A program made the position numbers and the translations under genes. DNA of 64,000 nt from Taxillus chinensis. Lineage: Eukaryota > Streptophyta > Magnoliopsida > Santalales > Loranthaceae. The stretch lies in assembly GCA_023512835.1 (NCBI GenBank), contig CM042088.1, forward strand, positions 6,998,078 to 7,062,077, written 5' to 3'. Every line of letters begins with the position of its first letter. The first letter of the stretch is position 1. The notes below the pieces were generated by a model. That model had not been told where the DNA came from, did no database searches, and saw only the letters and a program-made list of their open reading frames with translations. Below, piece after piece: positions 10,744 through 21,806 of the stretch.

Positions 10744-12400
10744 CTTCTCATTTAAATTACCCACCAGTATATTTTCTTTTAGAACTTGCATTGTGCTTTT
10801 ATTGAAAGTAGAAGACACATATTGAACTTTATGTTGGTCATACTTACTACTTAACGTGTCTTATACGTCTGATAAATATCAAATTTCAATTGGGAGGATG
10901 CTTGCGTTTCCCAACTGAAGTTGTTTAAGCTAACATGATTAAAACTTATACGATTAACCTTCTTAGGATTTTGTGATCTTAATTCTCACTCTCCACCACA
11001 TGACAAATGTCGGTTCATATAAATTGCTCTATTAACGTGTACAGTTGACGAAATGAAATGGGGTAGCTCGGAATGCCTGGTGGATGTACATACAGTCGCA
11101 GTCTGATCAGCTTCTGAAGTTTAGTTTCCTAAAAGGGTAGACAGCGCTAACCTTCTCTAAGAAGGAAATGTCAACCGAGAGGATCGCATGATCTACGGGG
11201 GAGAAAATGCTTTATTATTAATCCAAGTAATACCCCCCGTATATGTCTCATGACCTCTTTCCTGGCTGTCTATATGAGGGGGAGTCTTTCATTGAGAGGA
11301 TCACATGATCTATGGGGGAGAAAAAGTTTCATTTATTACCTCTGTAATGACCCCCTTTTATGTCTCGGATGCTCTTTCCTCTAAACTTTCACTTCCGGAT
11401 CTAACTAGACATGCATTGTTGAATCAGAATTGTGGCATGGTTGGATGTTTCTCTTTCCTCAACCGTGCACTTTAATCGGACAATCATCTGCTTTCTTTTG
11501 ACATGTGTTCATATCCCCAGTTTCACTCATGAATCCTAACTTGGGAAAATCATATGATTTTTAATTTATCTTAGATATCACTGTCAGTATGAAGGTTTCA
11601 CTATGTTGACCTACATGAACTTATGTGTTTATCAGTTGTCATATGCATTTTCTTCAGAAATTCGATCATAATTCACATGTATGTGTCTTGTTACTATTCT
11701 TACATATGCATAAGTTCTGTCTCTTTTTAGTTCGGATTATGATGTTCTCACTTAGACTATTTGATCCATATCTGTACTAACTCAACCTGTTAGTCTACTA
11801 TTCTTTTAGTTTATCTTTCAAGCTACAGGTTCAGATTCTCTTTGCACTTCATTGCTCTATCTTGTTTTGATGTATTGGATATGAAGTGTTGTGGTACTTT
11901 CTATTTCCTCGACACCAAGACAGCAAAGGAATCATCTTTTATCACTCAGCTTCTATGGACAATCAGTCAGTCATCCGGATGTTCTTCTTTTTATGAACTA
12001 TTCTCCTCCGGATGAAAGTCGGTTTAATTCCTCCTGACTCTTGGTATTCTCAACTCGCGATAACCAAGTAATCATATTACATCACGTATTTTTGAGGACG
12101 AATAATGATGGTTCATTAAATGCACGTCTCGAGCCCGGCAATTGTCTTTTCAAACATCCGGAAGTATACATACAGCTGTCATTTTTGAATGGTTAGCACG
12201 TCCGACACATCATCAGTCTATATGACGGCGCTAATACATCAAGTCTAATGACATCGGATAGTCAGGCGGATCACTGCTCATCTTGCTTAAACCCGAGACC
12301 CGCTTGCTTCCTCGGAAAGAGTCCTATTCATAATGCACTATCGTTGCTTCTCCTTTTTCCAAAGATCTCATCTCCTTTTCCTCCAATCATCCATATTTCA
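10744..12400 (+). other. Non-coding 3' region with polypurine cluster (copy 2)
   Basis: Homologous to 3880-5556. GGGGGAG motifs lie at 11194-11204, 11276-11284 and 11311-11320, in the same order as in copy 1. No gene is seen before ATG 12401. Confidence 0.75.
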
Positions 12401-15124
12401 ATGGCAGCCCAAGCTCTCTATGGAGTTGTTCCTGGCCACCTAGTAGACTGGTCCGGAATATCTGATCCTCCAGCCTGGCTCGAAGAGGTTCGCCAGCTTC
12501 TTGATTCCAGCAACCTCCTCGCCTTAGTCTCTACCCCGGATGATCTTCTCATCTCTGACATCCTTGCCTTCTATCAGAATTTCAACTCCAGTGATGAGTC
12601 CATCATTTCTGTGGTCCGAGGAAAACCATCATTTCCGTGATGTCTTCCGTCTTCCTGCCGGCAACGACTTTAGGCCGAGCGCTACTGCTATGGCTGCTTC
12701 CATGGGTTGTACAAATAAGGTGAAGGAGTACAAGTTGAAGTCTTTTCAGGGGCCCCATCGCCGTATGGCCACTATACTGAGCCGGTGTCTACTGGCTCGC
12801 TCCACAGCTCTAGACTCCTTCCCGTACAATCTGCTACTGGCGATGTACGTGGTTTTTGAGTCACTGCCACTTGACTGGGGCGTTTTTCTATTCCGAGTTC
12901 TGCGTAATGGGAAACGGAATTCGTCCTTTGGACGGATTCTATCTCAGATTTTTCGACATCTTCACCTCACGCACTTCCAGGACGAACTGGTGATTCCCTT
13001 CCCGGCGAACTTCTACTTTCGCCATCTTACTGCCGACGACACACTCACCGTTCGTCGCCCTCCAGTCTCACGTGTGCTTGTTGCTGTGTCGGAGCAGCAA
13101 GCTAGTTCTGTTGGTGACCTAGTTGTGAGCTCGGGTCATGAAGTTAGCTCTACTCCCCGGTCCTTCCACTCCCGCATCAGGTCTGTTGCCGCTCCGGCAC
13201 GGTCCCACAGTTCGCTACACAACGTTCGCGCTGACCCGTCTACAGCTGCAGGGCCCTCTCAGCCGCATTTCCATGAGGGTCTCTTCTCAGCCTCTCCTGC
13301 TGCTGGTCCTGCTTCTCCTCCCGCTGCTGCTATTGCTACTGCTGCTGCTGTTGACGTTCCCACACCCATCTCTCCGGTCACAGCCGCTGTTGCTGCTGTT
13401 CTACCCGATATTCCTCTTTCTCCTGCGGACGCTTCTCCAGCCCACTCTCCTGCCCTAAAGGACTACCTCGACCATCTTTCCTCCGACCTCCTTACTGACT
13501 GCTGGTTGCGTTTCAGCCTCGCTCATACTGCCGACATTCCCGAATCTACCCTCTGGGTGTATTACACTCAACACACCCAAACCCCGGAGGATATGATCAC
13601 TTGGAACTGTGATCACGTCTTTTTGACGCTGTCCCTGCTTCAGGCTACACTTCTTGCTGCTGCCTTGTCCGGACCTGTCCATGATGCATGGACACCTATC
13701 CCTGCTGAGGCTGGTCTCTCCTATCCTGCGGATATTCGAACTATTGACCTCTCCGGTCAAAGTGGATCTGCCACCCCTCCTGCTACTGTTGCTGTTGCAC
13801 CACCGCCGTTCTCTCCGGCTGCCGCCGACTCCGCCCTACGCACACCTGCCCCTCTTCATGCGGGGGAGTCCTCTAAGGCGCCTGCCTTTGGCCTCAGGCG
13901 TGCTTCCTTTGCAACGATTATGTCCGAAGCCACTTTCTCTGCCCAACTTGATCGACTTGCGGAGGACATCGTCTTTAGACCCAGGCCATTTCTGATCATG
14001 TAAAGGCCATTGGCGCAGAGATTATTTTAGCTCTCTCCTCCTCCTCTCTCTCCATGGATCAGAAGCTCAAGATGATTGCTACATCACTTCAGGGCCTGTC
14101 TGCTTCCGTCACGGACTTAACCCAAGTCGTGACTCGCCCCTCTCGCTCTGGCCGATCTTCCAAACCGGGGGAGAAGTTATCTGATCCTTCCACTTCTTCT
14201 GGCAATGCTTCTCGCAAACGGTCTACACTTGCTCTTCCTCCGGGCCTCCCAGTGCCTAAACGCAGCTGTTTCTCTAATGCCCAGATCAGCTCTCCTGATG
14301 CTGCTGCTCCAACTGCTGTTCCCTCTGGCACTATCACCTTCCTCCCATCATACGCAGAATTACATTCAGATGATGCTAATGGGAGCATTCTTGCTGCTGC
14401 AAAGGCCTATGCCTCCTCAACTTCCGAGCAGAGATGTGTGTCCATCTTGTCCCCCTTTGATCCTAATGACATCTGAACCTTGCTGTCTGAGGAGGGACAA
14501 TTCTCCACTGATGACATTGACAACTACGCTCTGGCCATAAAGATGGAAATGAGGTTGTTCCCCTCTTTACTTGAGGAGGGCCATGATTTTGACATTCTAC
14601 CTTGTTGGCTTGAGGACCAGTTTCCTCCCGTGGACACCATTCTTACCTACATCAATGGTACAGTTGAAAACAGTAGACCCTAGAGAACTCTGTCCACCAT
14701 CTTCATTCCCTACCGGGTCAACTCCCCACACTTCATGCTGAATGTACTTCTGATCAAAGAGAAGAAAATCACATTTATTGATTCTCATCAGGTTGTTGAC
14801 CGTGAGATTAGAAAGAATCAAATGAGAAGCCTCGTTCGAACTTTGTCTGATGCAATCAGACAGAGTACTCTTTACGAAGATTTGGATTTATCTCCTCTTG
14901 GTCAAGATGAAGTACTTACAGGTACCATCCGGAACAAGAAGAATGTGCCTCAACAGCCCGATGGAAACAGCTGTGGAGCCTTCGTCTACTTCTTCCTGAA
15001 ATCAATGATTATATTTGATTACAATTGGAGCAATATCATCAAATTCACCAATAAGCAGATGATGAAGCTACGAGAGCATGCAGTAAGAATGATCTTTAAA
15101 TATAGTAAGCCATATGTACCATAA
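12401..15124 (+). pseudogene. Extra retrotransposon ORF with Ulp1-like protease domain, copy 2
   Basis: Start ATG 12401 (MAAQALYGVVPGHLVDW) is homologous to the other copies. The N-terminal domain shows LAFYQNF, VVRG, MAASMGCTNKVKEYK and ILSRCLLARSTALDSFPYN. A Ser/Pro/Ala linker, the DYLDHLSSDLLTDCWLRFSL block, a coiled coil, KPGEK and PKRSCF follow. The C48 domain (about 14480-15124) is the best preserved of the three: H codon 14729-14731, D 14780-14782, QQPDGNSCG with Cys 14972-14974. H-D is 17 residues and Q-C is 6, as in yeast Ulp1 (H514, D531, Q574, C580); D-C is 64, longer than yeast. Defects: frameshift near 12615, frameshift and stop near 13970-14003, TGA 14474-14476, and a TAG near 14681. 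It ends YSKPYVP then TAA. Confidence 0.78.
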
Positions 15125-15469
15125 GTGTCATCTGTATTAAGGCTTAATGTATTCTTGCTGACATATTAAGTGTAAATGTCTTGTCTATCCTTAACTCTGT
15201 GTATTTCTTGCTGCTTAACCGGATCAGATTACAAAAGGTTTGGCATATCCATATTGGGCGAGATTATTGGATTAAACCTACAATTTGGATGATGCGGATC
15301 AAACCCTATGTAATTTGATTTAAAATGTTTCATGTTTATTCTAAGTCTATGCAGAAGATAAAACTTTAATCCGGACCTACTCCTGTAAGGACAAAGCTAA
15401 GGACAGGATACATAATCCTGATCCGGATCATCGTGAGTGTCGTCATACACTTGGTATATAACCAAGTTA

Positions 15470-15850
15470 TCATCCTGAGTAAGGATCCTTCGTGCGGAGT
15501 AATCACTTAACAAAATGACCAAGGAACCCGCGTCTAACTTTTAACTAGACTGAGTGAAGTGATGCGGAGTAAGGACAACTGTTGTGGAGTAAAGGAAACT
15601 AATGCGGAGTAAGGAATCCGAACCAAGCGCTGATGCGGAGTAAGCATTCCGTACCTACTCTATGCGGAGTAAGGAAGCGCTGATGCGGGATTAGTTATCC
15701 GAGTCTTCACCTCATGTGGAGTAAGGAAGCGCTTGCACGGAACAAGGATTCTAGGACTATATCGATACGGAGTAAGCAACTACTGACACGGAGTAAGGTT
15801 TCAAGCTTCATTGATAAGGAGTAAGGAACCTTACTACGGACTAAGAAGAC
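15470..15850 (+). repeat. CGGAGTAAGGA minisatellite in the LTR (copy 2)
   Basis: About 10-12 diverged copies of the TGCGGAGTAAGGA core with GCGCTGATG spacers. Confidence 0.75.
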
Positions 15851-16123
15851 ACTGCTTCATCTTTTCCAAGCCGCATTCAATGCTCAGCTCACTGTGTCCC
15901 GATGTAAGACAAACTCATTGAAGATCTAAACTGACTTACACGTGGAACACTCGGAGATGTGGATACAGTCTCAAATGCAATTGGAATCAAGCAAAGTAAT
16001 TCAATACACTTATGCTTCCAATATTTCGAGCTCCACATTCGTTGCAGCTAAAGCAAAAGTATAGAACTTAATGTTACACAGTGCTCGGGATATACAGTTC
16101 CAAGATAGATTCCTAGAAATGTC

Positions 16124-16131
16124 TATAAATA
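16124..16131 (+). promoter_or_regulatory. LTR TATA box (copy 2)
   Basis: TATAAATA in the context TGTCTATAAATAGTAAAG, at the homologous position to 9233-9240. Confidence 0.6.
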
Positions 16132-16403
16132 GTAAAGTGTGTAAATTCATAAAAAGATGTACAAGAGCTCATAGAGAATATTTACGCCAATGTGTGTAAC
16201 TATAAAACTGAGTGTTCTAATCAGCTGTAATTGCTGCTTATTTTGTTGTAATTATCATCAAGATAATAAAGCAAAATACTTCCACTATTTGGTTATCTTG
16301 CGCACTGATTTTACATCTTTTAACCAGATTGTGCTGTACCTGTTTGAAGAAAGAGTTTCGATTAGAGCCTATTCACTCCCCTCTAGGCTCTTAAGGACCA
16401 ACA

Positions 16404-17556
16404 AGTAGAGCTTAATTTACCCATATTTCATTGATATTTGCTCTAACCCCTTAGGAAGACACTGCTTGTTCTAGATGTGTGTTTTTGAGTTGTTTTGGCA
16501 GGTTTTCAGGTGATTCCTTCTCAAACAAATTAGTTAGATCATCTTGTCTACTAAAGAGGAAGCTTGTGGCAAAATATGAGCTCAAAAGGAGGCATTTTTT
16601 AGGCTACAAGTGACAAGGCTGCAAGAGTCTTCTCACACACTGTCAGTGCTGAGCAAGCAAGTTTTGATTTTTTTTGGACCATGAAGATGGCATTACCAAT
16701 ATCAAGTGCAGAAGGGAAAGTTGCTCCAAATGATGCCCTCTACCTCCCATAAACATTTCAGAGCAAAAGGACAAAAAATGATTTTGCGCGTGATATTGGT
16801 ATTTGATTTTTTTGACCTAGTAGGAGGCTTCATATGATATCATGTGGAAAACAAAAGTTTCTCCAAATGATGTCATCTACCTCTCATAAATATTTCAAAG
16901 CATTTGGAGGTGCACATGATATGGCCATTGTCACATGCAGTCATATTTTTGCACAGTGGCCTTTATTTTGTTATGATGATGACTTTTCCCTAAGGACCCT
17001 TGTCCAAATTCTGCTTGGTTTGAGTGCTATTAAGGTTAGAGGGAAGAATGGATGTCACTTACCAAAACTATGCCGTTTTAATAAGTGACAACAGCTGGCA
17101 CTTAGGGCACACCTTATGCATGACCTGCAGCCTTATATAAAGGGGGAAACACATCTTTTCTAGAGGATGGAACATCTTAGAGGAGCTAGGGTTCTTCCTC
17201 TACTTTGGAGGAGAGGAGAGCAAGGCCGACGGCTGAAGAAGGGATTTGAAGGGCTGAACGTGTTCTGCAAGAGCTGGACTTGAAGAGATCAAGCACTGCT
17301 GCATACTCTGGAGATTAAGGCTAGAGGAAGTGACCATCTATCTCTTCCTCCCTTATGTTCATTGGTTTGCGGATTATTATTAAGATTATTTTGATTATTA
17401 TGAGTGTGTAATTCTCTTTTTTTACGGGAGCAATGTAGCCCTCTTATGCTATTATGACAATTTTATGAATTCTGGGTTTGGTATTTGATAATTTCATGTT
17501 TTTATGAATCTGTTCTTCAACTTTTAATATTTGGGGTGTACACCTGGGTTTTCTTA
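16404..17556 (+). repeat. Probable Ty3/gypsy LTR, left part (split by a solo LTR)
   Basis: No coding capacity. It holds a TATA box (TATATAAA, 17134-17141), followed by GGAGCTAGGGTTCTT and an AT-rich tract, the look of a promoter and leader in a plant gypsy LTR. Its likely continuation is 19561-20099. Neither terminus was identified, so the assignment is by general appearance only. A 255-bp ORF at 16834-17088 has no recognisable motif and is not called. Confidence 0.4.
17134..17141 (+). promoter_or_regulatory. TATA box in the probable gypsy LTR
   Basis: TATATAAAGGGGG context, followed about 65 bp later by AGGGTTCTTCC leader-like sequence. Confidence 0.4.
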
Positions 17557-19560
17557 TGTAAAGACTCATATTTGGGTAGTTTTAAGATATAGCCATTCTA
17601 TGGGAATGTAACTATCTGGACGGTAGTGTAGCCGTCGATGTGAGCATTTTGATTGTACCTGGGCCCGAGTCCGAGTCGGGGCCCTATTTGACCCGATTGT
17701 TGACTTTTCAGGGTTTGTTGGTTGACTTTGCGTTTGGGCGGCCATGTGGGTGTGATATTATTTGACTAGTGTTGTACTCGTCATTTCGAGCGTTTTAACT
17801 GTAATTTGACTCAATTTGGAGTTCGGGACTTTGGAGGTCAATTATTGACTAGGTCAGTTATTGGTCAATTACTGGTAGAAATATAAATATTAGGAAAAGA
17901 AAGAGCTTTCATTTTTATACTATCACATTTGTGCGTTTGAGAGAGAGCTTAGAGCTTGGTGCCTTGGCGACTTGGGGCGATTTGGGTTCGTGGAGCTCAA
18001 AGAATCTCTCTAAGTAGGTGTCCTTGAACTTCTTATCTTGATTCCATCTTTGGTATGCACGAATTTGTCATGATTTATGAAATTAAGCATGAACCCTAGG
18101 TTTTGGGGGAATCCAATTTTGGGTTAGATCTAATGGTTTAGCATAAGATCTGTGGTTAAGAACTGTTTTATATCAGTTTTGATATATGTTTCGGTGGTTT
18201 GGGGGTTGCATAACTGTGTATTTCATGAGGGTTGAGAAGTCAACCATGGAAATCTGGATGTAGAACTAGATTTCTAGAAATCTACAATTTGGTGTGTATT
18301 TCTACTGTTATCTGTGTGATTTAGAGGCGTTCTGGACGCATTTTGAGGTAGATATCGTAGTCTGTTGTGTAAAATGCGTGTTTGTGAGCGTTTGGGGGTT
18401 GTTGGGTTGATTCTAGATGAAGAACAGGCAAAAACGATGATGAATAGTACCCTGGGCGAATTACTGGGTCGAAATGACGAAGATCCAAAGTTCTGGGTCA
18501 AAGGGTCGAAGATCTAGGGTCGTAGGGTCGAAGGGTCGAAGATCCAGGGTCATTGGGTCAAAGGTTCGTAATTCATAGTTCGTAGTTCGTAGTTCATATT
18601 TCGAAGGTTCGTAGTTCGTAGATTCGTAGACCCATAGTCCGAAGGTCGAAGATCGAAGACCCGCTTCGAGTCTTCGAGGCGCGCTGCAGTTTCGCGCTAC
18701 GAGTCGCAGCTCCAACAGTGTAACTGAACACTAGACTATACTGGACTGGACTATTTACATTATAACCTATACCCATCTACACATTTAAGTATTATACTTA
18801 AGTTACAATGTAAATAACGAAATACCCCCCCCCCCATTTGGATTCAAAGAAAATACTAGAAAATTAAATTCCCACTCCTTCAAAATGTGAAAATTGAGAT
18901 TTAGTGTAAAATCTTGGAAAAATCCAATTTTTCGTAGAGGTGAATTTTTGGAAAGTGGAGTTAGACATCTCAAAAAAATCCCCACAAATCAGATTATCTT
19001 AGTTATGATATGGAGACCCAATGCCGGGACTTTTTATTGCAAGAAAATAGCTGCTATGGGTATCTCCTTCCTTAGTCAAGGAATGATGATCGACTTATGA
19101 AGACTGGCTACACTTAATTTGTCAGTTATGAAATATCCCCATAAATCAGATTATCTTAGTTTGTTTGCAGGCTGAGTCCTGATGATTGTGCACACTACAT
19201 AGTGCACAAGTACACAGAGCATGTAGTATAGACTTGTATGTTTGATATAGTATTATATTCTGATGTATGATACAGTATTATATTCTGTATTGTTTTCTGA
19301 GATATCCCGGACATGGGTCCGTGGACAGTTGTATTTGCATACTATTGTGATGTGATGTCTGTATGCCTTATTATATGCATGATGAAGTATAGAAAGTACA
19401 GGATTACCCTTGATGTATGACTGTACAGGGTTGCATATTTGAGACAGCACCCGCGGTGTAGTCTCCATTGGTGCTAGTCACCAACCCCTTGACCTTCGGG
19501 TGCGGGCAAGGAGAACTCATGTTCCTAGTTCTGGGTTCCCTGGAATTTGGGGGCGTGACA
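17557..19560 (+). mobile_element. Solo gypsy LTR (family B), with 5-bp TSD
   Basis: Begins TGTAAAGACTCATATTTGGG and ends GGGGGCGTGACA. It is flanked by tctta on both sides (17552-17556 and 19561-19565), and no PBS or coding region follows. These are the marks of a solo LTR left by LTR-LTR recombination. A shortened minus-strand relative is 57980-59224. It carries a minisatellite (18476-18680) and an 11-base C run at about 18825-18835. Confidence 0.88.
18476..18680 (+). repeat. GGTCGAAGATC / GTTCGTAG minisatellite in the family B LTR
   Basis: Short tandem units of the type GGGTCGAAGATCCA and GTAGTTCGTA. They start right after TAGTACCCTGGGCGAA, a point where the other family B copy carries an unrelated-looking repeat. 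Confidence 0.8.
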
Positions 19561-20099
19561 TCTTAGCCCTAGTCTGGGGTAGACATGAGATTTATGACAT
19601 GCTTATGATTGGTGTGACCATTATCCTCTTGTATGTGTGATATATTGGCTGTGTATGTTGCTGCTATGATGACCGTTCAAGCAGTCAACACTTAGAAGGT
19701 CTGGCAATGAACATTTGCAGTGCCTTGGCTAATATATAGCATGATGTCATCAAAACAACTCCAAAGAACCATAAAATCAGTAGCAGCAGCGTAGGGAGGT
19801 GAACTTGTGACCCTAAAACCTCAATCCCTTGGTATCAATTCTGAATTTCTGCTATCTAAAAATTACAGAAAACAAAATAAAAATTAGTTCTTCGTTTAAA
19901 AGTTTACTGGTTTACCAAAACAATTTAGAAAGCATTAGTAAATCAGTGATTTGATCAGACTTTTATCCAAGCAATCTCTGTGGGTTCGATCCCTTACTTT
20001 CTACTACACTGTGGAAAGCATCTAGGGATTAAAAATATTGTTTGGCATGGATTTAAACGACATTAGCTAAACTCTGTTAGAGAGAGGTTAAAAATCTGT
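19561..20099 (+). repeat. Probable Ty3/gypsy LTR, right part
   Basis: Continues 16404-17556 after the solo LTR. It contains CCAAGCAATCTCTGTGGGTTCGATCCCTTAC, a tail of the kind seen near the 3' end of some plant gypsy LTRs (recognition by appearance). No genes are seen. Confidence 0.35.
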
Positions 20100-20239
20100 T
20101 TGTCCGAAGACAAGTGTTAATCTGATCTTCACTCATGAGAACAAAGTTAAGGACAGGATACATAATTCTATTTCGGACTAACGTGAGTGTCGTCAATTAA
20201 CTTGGTAAATAACCAAGTCATTACAAGATATGGAGTAAG
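20100..20239 (+). repeat. Fragment of the copia family LTR (+ orientation)
   Basis: Matches about 8560-8660 of the copy 1 LTR (GGACAGGATACATAAT, GTGAGTGTCGTCAA, TTGGTAAATAACCAAGTCAT). The first ~100 bp are missing. It is cut at 20239 by the minus-strand LTR of E2. Confidence 0.75.
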
Positions 20240-20570
20240 TGTTGGTCCCTTGGAGCCTAGAGGGGGCTGAATAGGCTCTTATCGAAACTCTTTTCATACT
20301 CTTTGGCACAACACTTATCTGATTACGAGATAGAATCAATGCGGAAGATAACCAGATAGTGGAAATGTTTTGTTTTATTATCAGTATGATAAGTACAACA
20401 AAATGGAAGCAGACTAAAGCTTGAAAGCTTTTAGACCTACTTAACAACTCTTTAGCACTCTGTTTATAAGTACACACACGCTAGCCTCTATGATCATAAT
20501 GAGCTTTGGTACATACACAAAACTATTACTCTATCTCTAATGCACCCCTGCTAAAGTGTGCAAGTGTTAC

Positions 20571-20578
20571 TATTTATA
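20571..20578 (-). promoter_or_regulatory. LTR TATA box (E2)
   Basis: TATAAATA on the minus strand, same position in the LTR as in copies 1 and 2. Confidence 0.55.
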
Positions 20579-20884
20579 GCGATATCCACAAGAGACAATC
20601 TTGGAACTTGTTGTTACGGACATTGTGCACATTTACTGTCTCTCGGAAATCTCTCTATCTCAATTGCTGTGAATGTGGTCTTCAAGATCTTGGGTTTGCA
20701 ACGCATAAGAGTCTTTGTAAGTTCCTAAGTGTAGTTAAAGTTGTGTCCACATATCCTGGATGATCCACATGTAAGGTGCTTTAAGTTTTCAACAAGTTTG
20801 TCTTACATCGGGAAGCAGCGAGCTAGTGACTTTGAATACGAAGAGATAAGTTGAAGTAGCATCTTCTTGAATCTGGTATAAGGT

Positions 20885-21450
20885 TCCTTACTCTGTGCTA
20901 AACTAAGCTCGGAACCTTACTCCGTAATACTGATTGCTTACTCCGTATCAATTTGGTATTGGAATCCTTATTCCGTGTAAGCGCTTCCTTACTCCGTATG
21001 AAAGAGAAGGTCGGAGTGCTTACTCCCCATCAGCGCTTCCTTACTCCGCATCTAGTTTCCTTACTCCGCATGAGTTAAAGGAACAAATGGCTTACTCCAT
21101 ATCAGCACATCCTTACTCCGCATGAGTGAGTGGTTCGGATTCCTTACTCCGCATCTAGTTTCCTTACTCTGTATGAATAAAGACTCAAGTCCTTATTCCA
21201 TAGAAGTGCTTCCTTACTCCGCGTGTATTGAAGACTCCGATTCTTTACTCCGTGTCTTCTTTACTTTAGTCCGGTTGAGTGGAAGACTTAACTTTTCAAC
21301 TCCGTGATGACTCTCTTATTCCGTGCGACCTTGTAGACTAAGATTCTTACTCCGCATCTATTTTGACTTAGTCCATTTGAAGTATTAGGTGTGGATTTCT
21401 TAGTCCGTAGCTTTTAGGTTCTTAGTCTGCACGAATGATCCTTATTCCGT
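20885..21450 (-). repeat. CGGAGTAAGGA minisatellite in the LTR (E2)
   Basis: Seen on the plus strand as repeated TCCTTACTCCG. About 20 diverged units spaced 15-45 bp apart, longer than in copies 1 and 2. Confidence 0.8.
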
Positions 21451-21665
21451 ATGAAGTAAAGACTTAGTTATTTACCAAGTATTTGACGACACTCATTCTC
21501 ACTTGGATCAGGATTATATATCCTATCCTTAGCTTTGCTCTCACGAGTGTAGATCCGGATGAAGGTCATATCTTCTGCAATGACTTAAGATAAAACAGTA
21601 AAGGTCTCAAATCAAATTACATAGGGCTTTATCAGCATTATCCAAATTTTGGGCTTGATCCAACA

Positions 21666-21676
21666 ATCTCCCCCAA
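21666..21676 (-). promoter_or_regulatory. Polypurine tract next to the LTR (E2)
   Basis: Minus strand AATTGGGGGAGAT directly before the LTR TG start. Confidence 0.75.
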
Positions 21677-21806
21677 TTATGGATATGCCCAAACCCTTTG
21701 TAATCTGATTTGGTAAGCAATGCAAAGAGATAACATACAGAAAAGAAATCACTCCATTTTCATTAACCAGTACCAAGTACAATTCAGCCTTTATACAAAA
21801 TTTCCA

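Larger units (their letters stand above)
9548..16403 (+). mobile_element. Sirevirus-like Ty1/copia element, copy 2 (3' part)
   Basis: Sequence begins inside RT (VKS-FLNGDL) directly after the copy 1 LTR and continues through RNase H, 3' region, extra Ulp1-type ORF, a degraded polypurine tract and an LTR. Its 5' part must lie left of copy 1, outside the window. The same gene order as copy 1 shows that both belong to one family. Confidence 0.88.
15265..16403 (+). repeat. 3' LTR of copia copy 2
   Basis: Begins TATTGGATTAAACC (TG start mutated to TA) after gggcgagat and ends TTAAGGACCAACA. About 1.14 kb. Contains the CGGAGTAAGG minisatellite (15470-15850), TATAAATA at 16124-16131, and AATAAA near 16265. 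Confidence 0.85.
20240..21665 (-). repeat. 3' LTR of E2
   Basis: On the minus strand it begins TGTTGGATCAAGCCC at 21665 and ends CTCCAAGGGACCAACA at 20240. 1426 bp, the longest complete LTR of this family here, mainly through a longer CGGAGTAAGGA array. Confidence 0.87.

Noticed and set aside
5557..15124. The Ulp1-type ORFs as ordinary host SUMO-protease genes
   Set aside because: The ORF occupies the same place between pol and LTR in every copy, is intronless, and decays together with its element.
18461..18776. Repetitive peptide frames (YELRT, DLRPFDP) on the minus strand
   Set aside because: They only translate the LTR minisatellite and do not match the second family B LTR.
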